A stretch of DNA of 64,000 nucleotides from Nitrospira sp. (GTDB lineage Bacteria; Nitrospirota; Nitrospiria; Nitrospirales; Nitrospiraceae). This document shows, piece by piece, positions 25,426-34,465 of the stretch. Under the pieces are notes generated by a model. That model was given only the letters and a program-made list of their open reading frames with translations. It was not told where the DNA came from and ran no database searches. Position numbers and translations under genes: made by a program. How positions within the stretch are numbered: position 1 is the stretch's first letter; each line of letters begins with the position of its first letter. The stretch covers positions 1,240,001-1,304,000 of the forward strand of contig JBAOHZ010000009.1 in NCBI GenBank assembly GCA_037045225.1, written 5' to 3'.

Positions 25426-27899
25426 CGACCACATCGCGCCCTCTCTCAAACGCCCTTGGGTGGGGACTGAAACGCAAGCTCATCGTATCGATGCTGATGG
25501 TCGGCGTGGTCCCGCTCCTGCTCGGCCTCACCATGGCCTTCCTGCAAGGCTCGAAAGAAATCCAGGTCGTCAGCGGGGAAAGCTTCCAGGCGCTGGCCAC
25601 GGAGGCCGCCCGCAAATTGGACCTCCTCGTGGCAGAGGAAGTGGCCAGAACCTCTCGCATCGCGGGCCACCCGGATATCGTGCGCGCGCTGGAACACCGA
25701 CGCGATACGCTCCACGCCTCCGGCAAGGACGCTGCACTTCCTGCTCTCATCCAGCAACGGGCGCACTGGGCGGCACGGGACCCGGCCGCCGTCAAAGCGA
25801 TGACGGGAAATTCCACCGCCCTCCTCTTGCAGGGTTTTTATGCCGGCTCGCAGAGCGAACCAGACCAGCTCCTGCCGCAGGTTGTACGCGCCGCCACCAA
25901 GATGCTGTTCATCACGGATGTGCAGGGCAACCTGTTTGCGGCGCTGACGACCAAGCCCAATTTCTCCCATGCCGACCGTGCCTGGTGGAAAGGCACCTTC
26001 AATAAGGGAGTCGGCCAGCTCTACATCGAGGATCTCCATTTCGACGAACAGGCCAATGCCTATGTCTTCAGCATTTCCCTCCCGATCATGGATAGCCTCC
26101 GGTACGAAGTGGTGGGCGTGCTCCACCGCGTCATCGATGCTAAGGAGTTCTTCTCTCCTTCGACTCATCCCATTCGGTTCGGAAAAACCGGCCATGTGAT
26201 GCTCATCGATAGCAGAGGCATGGTCCTCAGCTGCCCGATCCTGCCGACCGGCGTTCAGCTTTCAAGCGCATCGTTGATTCCCCAAGTGACGGTACGCCAA
26301 CCGGGATGGGTCACTGCCGACAGCGACGGGCACGGCGGCCAAGGCACCGCCATCATAGGGTTCGCGCCCCTTCCCGAGACCAGCCGTGCCACAAACGGCT
26401 CGCTCGAAAACGGCGCCTGGCACACCTTTGTCTGGCAATCCTCCGACGAGCTGTTCGCACCGATCCGGCATCTCATGATGTGGATGATGGTTCTCGCCGG
26501 AATCGCGCTCGGCCTGCTCGCCACACTGGGCTATTTCGCCGCCAGCCGGATCGTGACGCCGGTCAGGCGCCTACAGGAAGCCGCACGCCTCATCGGACGA
26601 GGAGAACTGCAGGAGCCGATCCAGATCCACACGGGAGATGAGCTGGAAGAGCTGGCGGTCGAATTCAACCGTATGAACACGCAACTCGAAGCCGCCTTCG
26701 CCGGATTAAATACCCAGGTGGAAGAAAAGACGCAGGAAGTGCAATACCTTCAAAAGTCCACGGATCAGGTGCTCGACGCAGTGCCAACGCCGATCATCAT
26801 GATCGATCAGCAAGGCCTCATCCAGTATATGAATCGAGCCTCTCACGAAGCCTTCCATACCCAGGAGCAGACCTGGTCAGGCCGCCCGCTCTTCGATGTG
26901 CTTCCCCTGGACGACGAGCATCTCCAAGCGTTACGGCGGGACCTGCGGCTCGTTGAAGAACATGGCGTGACGGCGCTCGCTCGCCCCGATCAAGATCCCG
27001 CCGTCAAAGAAGCGCGCGATCCTCTCAATCAGACACGCAACCAAGCCTCCTCAGGCCGGCGCGAATTGCGGCTCGGGTCACACCTGTATCACTACGAATG
27101 GTTCCCGCTGGAAGGCCGGAGCGGAGCGGGCAAGCGATTCGGACTCGTACTGCGCGATACCACCGATGAGAGTCGGCTGCAGGACCAGTTGATCCAAGCC
27201 GAAAAGTCCGGCAGCCTCGATATATTGACTGCCGGCATCGGCCACGAACTGAATAACCCGTTATTCGGCATTCTCGGCCTTGGGGAGGCGATCCAGGAAG
27301 AAGAAGATCTGGCCCGCGCCAAGGGTTATGCGCAAGACATCGTCGGCCATGGCCGGAAGATGGCAGCCATTATTCGGGACTTCACCGGAGTCGCGACCCG
27401 CGAATCGAAGAGCCAACGCGTGCCGGTGGATGTGACCGCCCAATTAGAGCAGGCGTTGGCCATTGCACAAACCTCCCACGAATGCCTGGGCCTCAACGTC
27501 CAGAAACATTACGTGGCGGTGTCGCCTGTGACGGCGCTTCCCGACCAGCTTCGACTGGCGTTTCTCAACGTCCTCACCAATGCCATTCAAGCCATGAACG
27601 GGCGGGGCGACCTCTGGTTAACCACAGAGGAACAGGGCGAACTGATCACAATCACAATCCGGGACAACGGGCCCGGCATTCCCAAGCAACATCTCGGCAA
27701 AGTCTTCGATCCCTTCTATACCACCAAGGGACAGGGCGAAGGATCGGGACTGGGACTCACCGTCGCGCAGCGGCTGATCAAGAAATTCGGCGGCGAGATT
27801 CGGCTGGCGAGTTCGGAGGGCCAGGGCACAACCTGTGTCATCACCCTGCCGGCGGACAAGGCCGGGGTACGGAAGGAGGAGCCATGCGTCTCATCCTAA
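25422..27899 (+). CDS. CACHE-HAMP-PAS histidine kinase
   Basis: A membrane sensor of about 825 residues. A transmembrane segment at about 20-40 is followed by an extracytoplasmic dCACHE-type sensor (about 45-340) with WWKGTFNKGVGQLYIEDL. A second transmembrane segment (about 350-372), a HAMP linker, a coiled coil, a PAS domain (about 455-590), His608 in GIGHELNNP and an ATPase domain with DNGPGIP and GSGLGL follow. The ATG overlaps the previous stop (ATGA), so translation is coupled. The next gene overlaps its end by 16 bases and encodes a haem-type sensor protein. Confidence 0.9.
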   Translation: MTTTSRPLSNALGWGLKRKLIVSMLMVGVVPLLLGLTMAFLQGSKEIQVVSGESFQALATEAARKLDLLVAEEVARTSRIAGHPDIVRALEHRRDTLHASGKDAALPALIQQRAHWAARDPAAVKAMTGNSTALLLQGFYAGSQSEPDQLLPQVVRAATKMLFITDVQGNLFAALTTKPNFSHADRAWWKGTFNKGVGQLYIEDLHFDEQANAYVFSISLPIMDSLRYEVVGVLHRVIDAKEFFSPSTHPIRFGKTGHVMLIDSRGMVLSCPILPTGVQLSSASLIPQVTVRQPGWVTADSDGHGGQGTAIIGFAPLPETSRATNGSLENGAWHTFVWQSSDELFAPIRHLMMWMMVLAGIALGLLATLGYFAASRIVTPVRRLQEAARLIGRGELQEPIQIHTGDELEELAVEFNRMNTQLEAAFAGLNTQVEEKTQEVQYLQKSTDQVLDAVPTPIIMIDQQGLIQYMNRASHEAFHTQEQTWSGRPLFDVLPLDDEHLQALRRDLRLVEEHGVTALARPDQDPAVKEARDPLNQTRNQASSGRRELRLGSHLYHYEWFPLEGRSGAGKRFGLVLRDTTDESRLQDQLIQAEKSGSLDILTAGIGHELNNPLFGILGLGEAIQEEEDLARAKGYAQDIVGHGRKMAAIIRDFTGVATRESKSQRVPVDVTAQLEQALAIAQTSHECLGLNVQKHYVAVSPVTALPDQLRLAFLNVLTNAIQAMNGRGDLWLTTEEQGELITITIRDNGPGIPKQHLGKVFDPFYTTKGQGEGSGLGLTVAQRLIKKFGGEIRLASSEGQGTTCVITLPADKAGVRKEEPCVSS

Positions 27900-28477
27900 C
27901 TCTCATTCGGGCGCGGCCGTTGTGGCTCGCACTGGCCCTGGCCTGTGCCTCGACCTATTCGTTGCAGGCGAAGGATGTCGCGCCGCCCGCGGGTATTCCC
28001 CCGGAAAAAGTGGCGGACTTCGTGCACGCGGTCCTAGATGCCGACCGGACGATCTATACGAATCAGGTCGTCAACCGGATGCAGGCCAAGGGTATCGTGT
28101 CCGCCGTGGAGCATTGGGAAAACGAAAATGCCCTGCCGCTTCCCGCTCAATTCCTTCAGCATTCGGGCAAACTCGTCGCGGAGTCCGGACGAGGGATTCG
28201 GTACCGACTCATCAGCCTCTGGCCCATCTACCAACGGAATGCTCCGGCCACCGACCTAGAACGTCGGGCCCTGGAAAGTTTTTCGCAGACCCCCGATCGT
28301 CCGTTTACTGGCATCGTGGCGAGTGGACGCAAACAGTACTTTCAAGCCATCTATTCCGATCGGGCCATCTCAGACGCCTGTGTGAAGTGTCACAACAGCC
28401 ACCCGTTAAGCCCCAAGCACGACTTCACGTTGAACGATGTGATGGGAGGCATGACGATCACCATTCCCCTCGACTGA
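27884..28477 (+). CDS. Tll0287-like (DUF3365) periplasmic c-type haem protein
   Basis: A 197-residue exported protein with a signal peptide (about 1-28) and a DUF3365/Tll0287-like domain. The haem-binding motif C166-V-K-C169-H170 lies near the end, before NSHPLSPKHDF. Members of this family bind one c-type haem and are often fused to sensor kinases. Here it is a separate protein encoded next to one. AAGGAGGAG stands just before the ATG, which overlaps the kinase 3' end. It may supply a redox or gas signal to the CACHE kinase. Confidence 0.87.
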   Translation: MRLILTLIRARPLWLALALACASTYSLQAKDVAPPAGIPPEKVADFVHAVLDADRTIYTNQVVNRMQAKGIVSAVEHWENENALPLPAQFLQHSGKLVAESGRGIRYRLISLWPIYQRNAPATDLERRALESFSQTPDRPFTGIVASGRKQYFQAIYSDRAISDACVKCHNSHPLSPKHDFTLNDVMGGMTITIPLD

Positions 28478-28501
28478 TAGAGATGGCGAGTCAGCAGCTG
28501 A

Positions 28502-29584
28502 TTACGATGCGGCAGGCGGGACAGGAAGGTGCTGCTGATATTCGTCTCGGTAGATCTGCAAGGCGGTCAAGAACAGTCCAACCAGGATCGGCCCCAGAAA
28601 CAATCCGAGGATTCCATAGACCGCCAGCCCGCCCAGCACACTGAAGGTCAGCGGCAATACGGGGATTTGTGCCCCCTGCCCGATGAACAGCGGCTTGAGG
28701 ATCTGATCGATCGTGGACACGACCCCGATCCCCCAGGCCAGCATCACGAGCCCCTTGCCCACCGCACCGACCCACAGGAAGTACAAGGCCACCGGCCCCC
28801 AGATGAGCGCCGTGCCGCCAAACGGAAGTGGAGCCAGGAGAATCGTCAGCGCCATCAATACCATCGGAAACGGTACGCCCAGCACCGCGTAGGCTGCTCC
28901 GGCCAGGAGGCCCTGGGCGATCGCAGTCAGCACAATCCCTTTCACCACGGCACGAATGGTCTGATCCAAGCGAGCCAGAATCTTGTCCTTGTGCGAGGCT
29001 TCCAGCGGAATCAGCGCATATAACGACGCCAGCCACTGTCGGCCGTCTTTAAAGAAGAAAAACAGCGTAAACATCATGACGAGAAAGTCGGCGACCAGCA
29101 TAAAGATGTCCCGCACGAGATCGCTCAACTCACCCACGATGAACTTACTGAAGGTCTTGGCACTCGACAGCACAAATTGTTCGATGTCACTTTCCCGTCC
29201 CGAGATCCGTTCCAGCCACTCTCTCGCCACACTGCCTCCCGGCAGTCCGGACAGGCGATCGGGTAACTGTTGGACACCGCCGGACGCAATCCATTCACGC
29301 ACCGCGCGTTCCGCCGATCCGGCTTCCTTGACCAACATCACGCTCAAGACAACCAGGGGCACCACCACCAGCGCCAACGCAGCCAATGTCAGGAGCACAG
29401 CTGAAGGCGATTCCCGCCCTCCGAGCCAGGCGGAGAGCCGGATGTGTAGCGGGAAACAGAGATGCGCCAGAATCACTGCCCAGAGGACGGGAAACACGAA
29501 CGGGCGAAACATCAGCCCCATCTGATAGAACAGTGCGAGCAGAACGCCAAAAAAGCAGACCGCAAAAATCTGTTGTCGATTCAT
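28502..29584 (-). CDS. AI-2E/PerM-family membrane transporter
   Basis: A 360-residue polytopic membrane protein of the AI-2 exporter/PerM family (PF01594). It has two N-terminal segments, a central amphipathic domain (about 80-160), a block of five to six segments and the typical GxxxxxxIDQILKPLFIG motif near residue 280. The family exports small molecules or works as sodium/proton antiporters. The substrate is not evident. The ATG at 29584 (MNRQQIF) is preferred to an in-frame start at 29611. Convergent with the signalling operon. Confidence 0.88.
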   Translation of the reverse strand: MNRQQIFAVCFFGVLLALFYQMGLMFRPFVFPVLWAVILAHLCFPLHIRLSAWLGGRESPSAVLLTLAALALVVVPLVVLSVMLVKEAGSAERAVREWIASGGVQQLPDRLSGLPGGSVAREWLERISGRESDIEQFVLSSAKTFSKFIVGELSDLVRDIFMLVADFLVMMFTLFFFFKDGRQWLASLYALIPLEASHKDKILARLDQTIRAVVKGIVLTAIAQGLLAGAAYAVLGVPFPMVLMALTILLAPLPFGGTALIWGPVALYFLWVGAVGKGLVMLAWGIGVVSTIDQILKPLFIGQGAQIPVLPLTFSVLGGLAVYGILGLFLGPILVGLFLTALQIYRDEYQQHLPVPPAAS

Positions 29585-29759
29585 AGTCGTGGAGAGTGAA
29601 CGCGTTGCCACCGTTGATAGCAGAACCTGCCCGGGATGTCACGCATCGGTCCGACGATCATCGTGCCCGAGCAGAACACTACCGCCAGGCTGGGAGGGGC
29701 TCCTACGAGACCAGTGGGCGCACACAGGGTGCGCGGCTTCAGGCTGGGAACGTGAGCGG

Positions 29760-30254
29760 TCAGGCGTTTTCGCCGAGCATGGCGACAGCCTTGGGGCGCT
29801 GCGAGGAAATGTCTCGCACATTGCCGGGAAGCTTCTGGGCTTCATCACCCCAGGCGGTGACACCCATATCCGACACTCCCTGAAACTTCGCGCCGTCTTC
29901 CATGGAGAAGGCCGAAGCATGAACTTCACCGAGCAGGATGCCGGTTTTCAACAGTTGGAGCCGTTCCGTCGCACGCACCGTCGCCTTGATCTTCCCGCTG
30001 CTGATGACGGTCCCGGCCGTGATCGTCCCCTGCACGACACCGTCTTCGCCGATGACGACGGTCCCCGTGGTGTGCAGATCGCCTTCCAAACGCCCATCGA
30101 TACGCACCGTCCCTTCGACCCGCATCTCGCCTCTGAGCAAGACCCCTTTGGCCAACAGGGTAATATTATCGCTTTCCACAAAGCCGGACTTCTTCATCAT
30201 CGCGCGCTCCTTGTCCCTGGTAGGGTCCGATGAACTGGAGAACCATCCCAACAT
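29760..30254 (-). CDS. bactofilin
   Basis: A 164-residue polymer-forming cytoskeletal protein of the bactofilin family (DUF583). The core is a right-handed beta-helix read as repeated strands: LRGEMRVEGTVRIDGRLEGD, TTGTVVIGEDGVVQGTI and GKIKATVRATERLQL. Both ends are short and disordered. Bactofilins scaffold cell-shape and wall-synthesis enzymes. The gene lies 33 bases after the PBP1b gene on the same strand, which fits that role. Confidence 0.92.
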   Translation of the reverse strand: MLGWFSSSSDPTRDKERAMMKKSGFVESDNITLLAKGVLLRGEMRVEGTVRIDGRLEGDLHTTGTVVIGEDGVVQGTITAGTVISSGKIKATVRATERLQLLKTGILLGEVHASAFSMEDGAKFQGVSDMGVTAWGDEAQKLPGNVRDISSQRPKAVAMLGENA

Positions 30255-30286
30255 GAGCCGAGCCTACACCAGCTTTTTGAGCGCAC

Positions 30287-32581
30287 CTAGGAAAAACCAA
30301 AACTGCGCTTGACCCGTTCCCAGAATCCGCTGCCGTGGAGTTCACAGTAGACCGAGGGTTCCGTACCTTCGATAAACACTTCCATCGACCGCTGCGGGCA
30401 TTTCGAGGTGGCCAACTGAGTCGACTGGGGATCGATGTCGCGCGTCACCACGGCGGGCGGCATCACAAAGTCACGCGAAGTGGCCGGGAGAATCCGACGC
30501 ACGAACTCTACCCACATCGGTAACGCAGCCTGGGCCCCGGTCAAATGCAACGCCTCTTCGTCATCGAACCCCACCCACACGCCCACCACCACATCCGGCG
30601 TATAGCCGACGAACCAGGCATCGCGATACCCATCCGTCGTCCCTGTCTTCCCCGCCACGATGCCGCGCAAGCCCATCGCCTTCGCCTTGGCCGCAGTCCC
30701 CCGCTCGACGACGCCCTTGAGCAATGACGTCATGACATAGGCCGCTTGCGGGGACACCGCTTGACGCCGGACGGGCGTATGATGCCAGGCAGGATCCCCT
30801 TCCGGAGTCATCACGGCCTGCAGCGCCGTGGGAGCCACAGAGAGCCCCGCCTGTGCCAAGGCCCCGTAAGCCGAGGTAATCTCCAACAGCGAGACGCCGG
30901 AGGTCCCCAAGGCGATGGACAAATTGTCGGCCAAGGGGCTACGAATCCCCAGCTTTTGCGCCATCTGAAGAATCCGCTTCGTCCCCACAGCCTGCGCGAT
31001 CTTCACGGCGGGAATATTCAGCGATTGTTCGACCGCCGTCCGTAGCGACACCGTGCCGTGGAACCGATGGTCGTAGTTCTGCGGAGCCCATACACCCGTA
31101 CCTGACTCAAACGTCACCGGTTCGTCGACGATCGAGGTGGCTGGCGTGATCGGTTGCCCACCGGTCAATTCGTGACGGGCTTCCAATGCCGCAAGATACA
31201 CCAACGGCTTAAACAACGAGCCGGGCTGACGCTTCGCCTGCACGGCCCGGTTGAACTGGCTGGCGCGATAGTCACGACTCCCCACCATCGCAAGAATCCC
31301 GCCGGTTGCGGGATCAAGCGCCACCAGTGCGGCTTGTACCGCGTTGCTGTGGCCTATCAACGCCGGATAGGCCGTTTCCAGCTTGCCCAGTTCACGCTCC
31401 AGCGTCTGAGTGGCCAGACGTTGCAACACAGGGTCCAGCGTCGTATAGGCCCTGACGCCATCGGGAAGCGGCGCACCGGTCGTCTCTTCGACCTGCCTTA
31501 AGAGATGGTCGACAAAAAACGGCGCATCGGCCAACGTGTCCTGCGGCGGCATCACTCGAACCGGCATCATCACCGCCTGCTCCCACGCGTCGTCGCTCAC
31601 GAGCCCCTGTTCGTGCAACCGGCCCAGGACGACATCGCGACGCTGCTTGGCCAGTGCCGGATTTCTCAGGGGTGAATAAGTATTTGGCCCCTTGACCATG
31701 CCGACCAGCAGCGCGGTCTCCTCCACACTCAAGGCATCGACGCGTTTGCCGAAATACCGGTGCGCGGCCTCCCCGACTCCGTAAATCGATACCGACCCGA
31801 CCTGCCCGAGATAAATCTCATTCGCGTAACTTTCGAGGATCGCTTGTTTGGGGTATTTCACCTCCAGGACCAGCGCGGCGATCGATTCCTTGAGCTTCCG
31901 CCCGAATGTACGTTGCGGGGAATAAAACAGATTCTTGGCCAACTGCTGCGTGATCGTACTGCCGCCCTGAATCACCGTCCCTCGGGTCACGTTCGTCCAG
32001 ACCGCGCGGCCGACGGCAATGGGATCGATGCCCGGATGGCTGAAGAATCGCCGATCTTCGATCGCCAGCAACACGTCGAGAAACCGCGCCGACAGGTCGT
32101 CATACGACACCCATTCCCGAACTTGCCGCGAGGCGCCGCGCAACCCGCTGATCAATTGTGGCTCCAGATAGGCGGGAAATAACTCGTCGCCCCCCTGAAT
32201 CGACAGCACCTTGGTGACCCGCCCCTGATCGAGCACGAGACGGGCCGGCACCGGCCGGAGGTGAAGATCGGCAAACTCGTGCAAGTAGATATCGATCTCG
32301 GCAGCGCTGACACGATACTCGCCCGGCGTACGGACGGCCGTCTCAACCGCGTGATACCCGAGTTGGTGGAGGCGTTCGATCAGATGAGCGGAGGTAATAT
32401 CCAGATCCGGCTTCAACAGAAACGGGGCGCCGTAGATCAGGCGGGGGGGATGCTCATCGCCCGTCGGCAAGGCCAGACTGGCCGAAAGGTAGAGCCCATA
32501 GGCCAACGCACTTCCTGCGGCAAGGAGCACGACGCCGGCCAATACCAGAAGCCCCCGCACGACCCAGCGTCTGACGAACAT
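30287..32581 (-). CDS. mrcB: penicillin-binding protein 1B, bifunctional peptidoglycan synthase
   Basis: Polymerises and crosslinks peptidoglycan at the inner-membrane outer face. About 764 residues: membrane anchor (about 8-30), UB2H-like regulatory domain (about 50-140), glycosyltransferase domain with EDRRFFSHPGID and QGGSTITQQLAKNLF, and a transpeptidase with the catalytic serine in GSLFK (SxxK), SLN (SxN) and GKTGTTDG (KTG). The start is ATG 32581; a GTG lies directly before it. The downstream bactofilin gene probably shares the transcript. Confidence 0.95.
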   Translation of the reverse strand: MFVRRWVVRGLLVLAGVVLLAAGSALAYGLYLSASLALPTGDEHPPRLIYGAPFLLKPDLDITSAHLIERLHQLGYHAVETAVRTPGEYRVSAAEIDIYLHEFADLHLRPVPARLVLDQGRVTKVLSIQGGDELFPAYLEPQLISGLRGASRQVREWVSYDDLSARFLDVLLAIEDRRFFSHPGIDPIAVGRAVWTNVTRGTVIQGGSTITQQLAKNLFYSPQRTFGRKLKESIAALVLEVKYPKQAILESYANEIYLGQVGSVSIYGVGEAAHRYFGKRVDALSVEETALLVGMVKGPNTYSPLRNPALAKQRRDVVLGRLHEQGLVSDDAWEQAVMMPVRVMPPQDTLADAPFFVDHLLRQVEETTGAPLPDGVRAYTTLDPVLQRLATQTLERELGKLETAYPALIGHSNAVQAALVALDPATGGILAMVGSRDYRASQFNRAVQAKRQPGSLFKPLVYLAALEARHELTGGQPITPATSIVDEPVTFESGTGVWAPQNYDHRFHGTVSLRTAVEQSLNIPAVKIAQAVGTKRILQMAQKLGIRSPLADNLSIALGTSGVSLLEITSAYGALAQAGLSVAPTALQAVMTPEGDPAWHHTPVRRQAVSPQAAYVMTSLLKGVVERGTAAKAKAMGLRGIVAGKTGTTDGYRDAWFVGYTPDVVVGVWVGFDDEEALHLTGAQAALPMWVEFVRRILPATSRDFVMPPAVVTRDIDPQSTQLATSKCPQRSMEVFIEGTEPSVYCELHGSGFWERVKRSFGFS

Positions 32582-32993
32582 CACCGGCCTATCCCCATCT
32601 GCAGAGCATACGCGATCCAGCGAACGAAATCACATGCGTGCGCCCCGCTACCTGACGCGTTCCCACACCCGCGCTTGACAAAGCCCTGTGCGTTCCCTTA
32701 GATGAGCGCCAGAATTCAAGTCTCTAAGATGTTGTACCTATTAAAACGTCCAGAATACGCATCGGCGCTACGCGACGCACCCATAATTGGCCTCTCGCGC
32801 CCGACGCATTTCCGGACAGAATATTGGAATCACTGACAGACTCATCCGCACGAGGACATTGACGGTGAATATTCTACACCTGCTTGATGCTAATGGGTCA
32901 CACCAGACCTTCCGTCTCGCAACCCCTCCGCCGCACCTCGAAGAAAACCGGTGGCGGCGCCGCCGGAATCGAACGGGTGCCCCGTACGCGCAC
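32582..32993. other. 412-base divergent intergenic region
   Basis: Separates PBP1b (minus) from the FadL-type porin gene (plus). It must hold promoters for both, but no strong -35/-10 pair stands out. It is somewhat richer in A and T around 32710-32890. The porin frame is open upstream to 32787, but the added residues are arginine-rich and unlike a leader peptide. Confidence 0.35.
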
Positions 32994-34349
32994 ATGCCCA
33001 TGGCCTGGTGCGCCCTGATCGTCGCCCTCGTTTGTGTCGTCCCCTCCGCGCGGGCGGGAAGTTTTCGCATCTACGATCACAGCGCTTCAGCCACCGGCCA
33101 GGCGTCGGCATTTACGGCTCAGGCCGACGATGCCTCCGCCGGGTACTACAACCCGGCCGGCATGACCCAACTCCGTGGGGTTCAGCTCTCGGCCGGCACC
33201 ACCCTCATCGCTGGCGGCTTCTCGTTCCAAAACGGCGCAGGCACCCAGGCGAACGGCGACCTTCGCGGCAGTGTGGCGGTTCCGCCTCCATCGAACCTGT
33301 ACATAACGGCCAATCTCAAAGACCTCGGCATCGGCTCCTCCGAGAGCACCGCCGTCGGCCTCGCCGTCTTCAACCCGTTCGGGACCCTGACCCGTTGGTC
33401 GGACAGTGGCCCATTTTCCACGGCGACCACCAAAGCCGCGTTCGAATTGATCGATATTCGCCCCTCCATCGCCTTTCGACCGTTACCGGATCTGGCAATC
33501 GGGTTGGGAGCGGACATCTACACGTTTTCTGGCGCCTTCGGAGAAGGGCAGGTCGAGCGCCAATTTCGCTGGCCCGGGGGCCTCGGCATCCCGGCCGGGA
33601 CCGGCATGGAATTGAACGGAAACGACACCGCCGCAGGCTTCAACGCCAGCCTGCTCTACACCCCCCTGCGCAATGAAGACGGGCGGCCGCTCGTCAATAT
33701 CGGCCTGATCTATCGGAGCCAGGCCACCCTGCATCTGGACGGACAATTGCTCGCCGGCGGCTCCCGTGTTGCCGATGCCCGTACGACGTTTGTCGTGCCA
33801 CAAGTCCTCACCGGCGGCATCGCCCTCTGGCCCGTCCGAGACAAAGAGCGGGAATGGAAACTGGAGTTGGATGTGGACTACACCGGCTGGAAATCGGTTC
33901 GCAATCTGGACACGACCCTCTCAAACGGACTCGCCATCGCCACACCCGCCAACTGGACCAGCGGGTATACCGTGATGATCGGCACGGAATACAAATGGCT
34001 GAACCCCGCGCCGCTTCCCGATTGGGACATCGCGTTGCGCGCCGGCTACTGGCATTCTCAGAAGGCGATACCCGACCAGACCTTTAACCCCGCCATCCCC
34101 GATGGCGACAACCATGCCGTGTCCACGGGCATCGGATTCATGTGTCGAGGGCACGGCAAGTTTCTCGGAGTCATCCCCTGCGGGGGATCGGACAAAGCCC
34201 TCATCCCCAAAGGCCTCGGAATCGATCTGGCCTACCAGGCCATTCTGTACGAAAGCAGAACCGTGGCCGGGAACGTGAATCCCACCGTCAACGGTACGTA
34301 TCACACGACATTGCATGTCGGCTCCATCAATCTCCGCGTTAATTTTTGA
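32994..34349 (+). CDS. OMPP1/FadL/TodX-family outer membrane porin
   Basis: A 451-residue outer-membrane beta-barrel that imports hydrophobic compounds such as fatty acids or hydrocarbons. The signal peptide runs to ARAGSF. The FadL N-terminal hatch segment follows: ASATGQASAFTAQADDASAG, then YYNPAGMTQL. Alternating strands continue to a C-terminal LRVNF ending with aromatic phenylalanine, as barrel proteins do. The ATG at 32994 fits the signal peptide although no ribosome site is clear; a GTG at 32865 is possible. Confidence 0.88.
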   Translation: MPMAWCALIVALVCVVPSARAGSFRIYDHSASATGQASAFTAQADDASAGYYNPAGMTQLRGVQLSAGTTLIAGGFSFQNGAGTQANGDLRGSVAVPPPSNLYITANLKDLGIGSSESTAVGLAVFNPFGTLTRWSDSGPFSTATTKAAFELIDIRPSIAFRPLPDLAIGLGADIYTFSGAFGEGQVERQFRWPGGLGIPAGTGMELNGNDTAAGFNASLLYTPLRNEDGRPLVNIGLIYRSQATLHLDGQLLAGGSRVADARTTFVVPQVLTGGIALWPVRDKEREWKLELDVDYTGWKSVRNLDTTLSNGLAIATPANWTSGYTVMIGTEYKWLNPAPLPDWDIALRAGYWHSQKAIPDQTFNPAIPDGDNHAVSTGIGFMCRGHGKFLGVIPCGGSDKALIPKGLGIDLAYQAILYESRTVAGNVNPTVNGTYHTTLHVGSINLRVNF

Positions 34350-34465
34350 TGAACACCCTTCGATCATTCATGCTAGAGTACGCCAACTTACGAGACACCT
34401 GCGCATCAGGCCCCTGCCGCTGATGCCCTGGGTAGAGTCCCCCTGCGTTTGAGCGAGACCTTCAT

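Noticed and set aside
27482..27883. Upstream extension of the haem protein reading frame
   Set aside because: It lies inside the kinase gene; GAAGGAGGAG and a signal peptide place the start at 27884.
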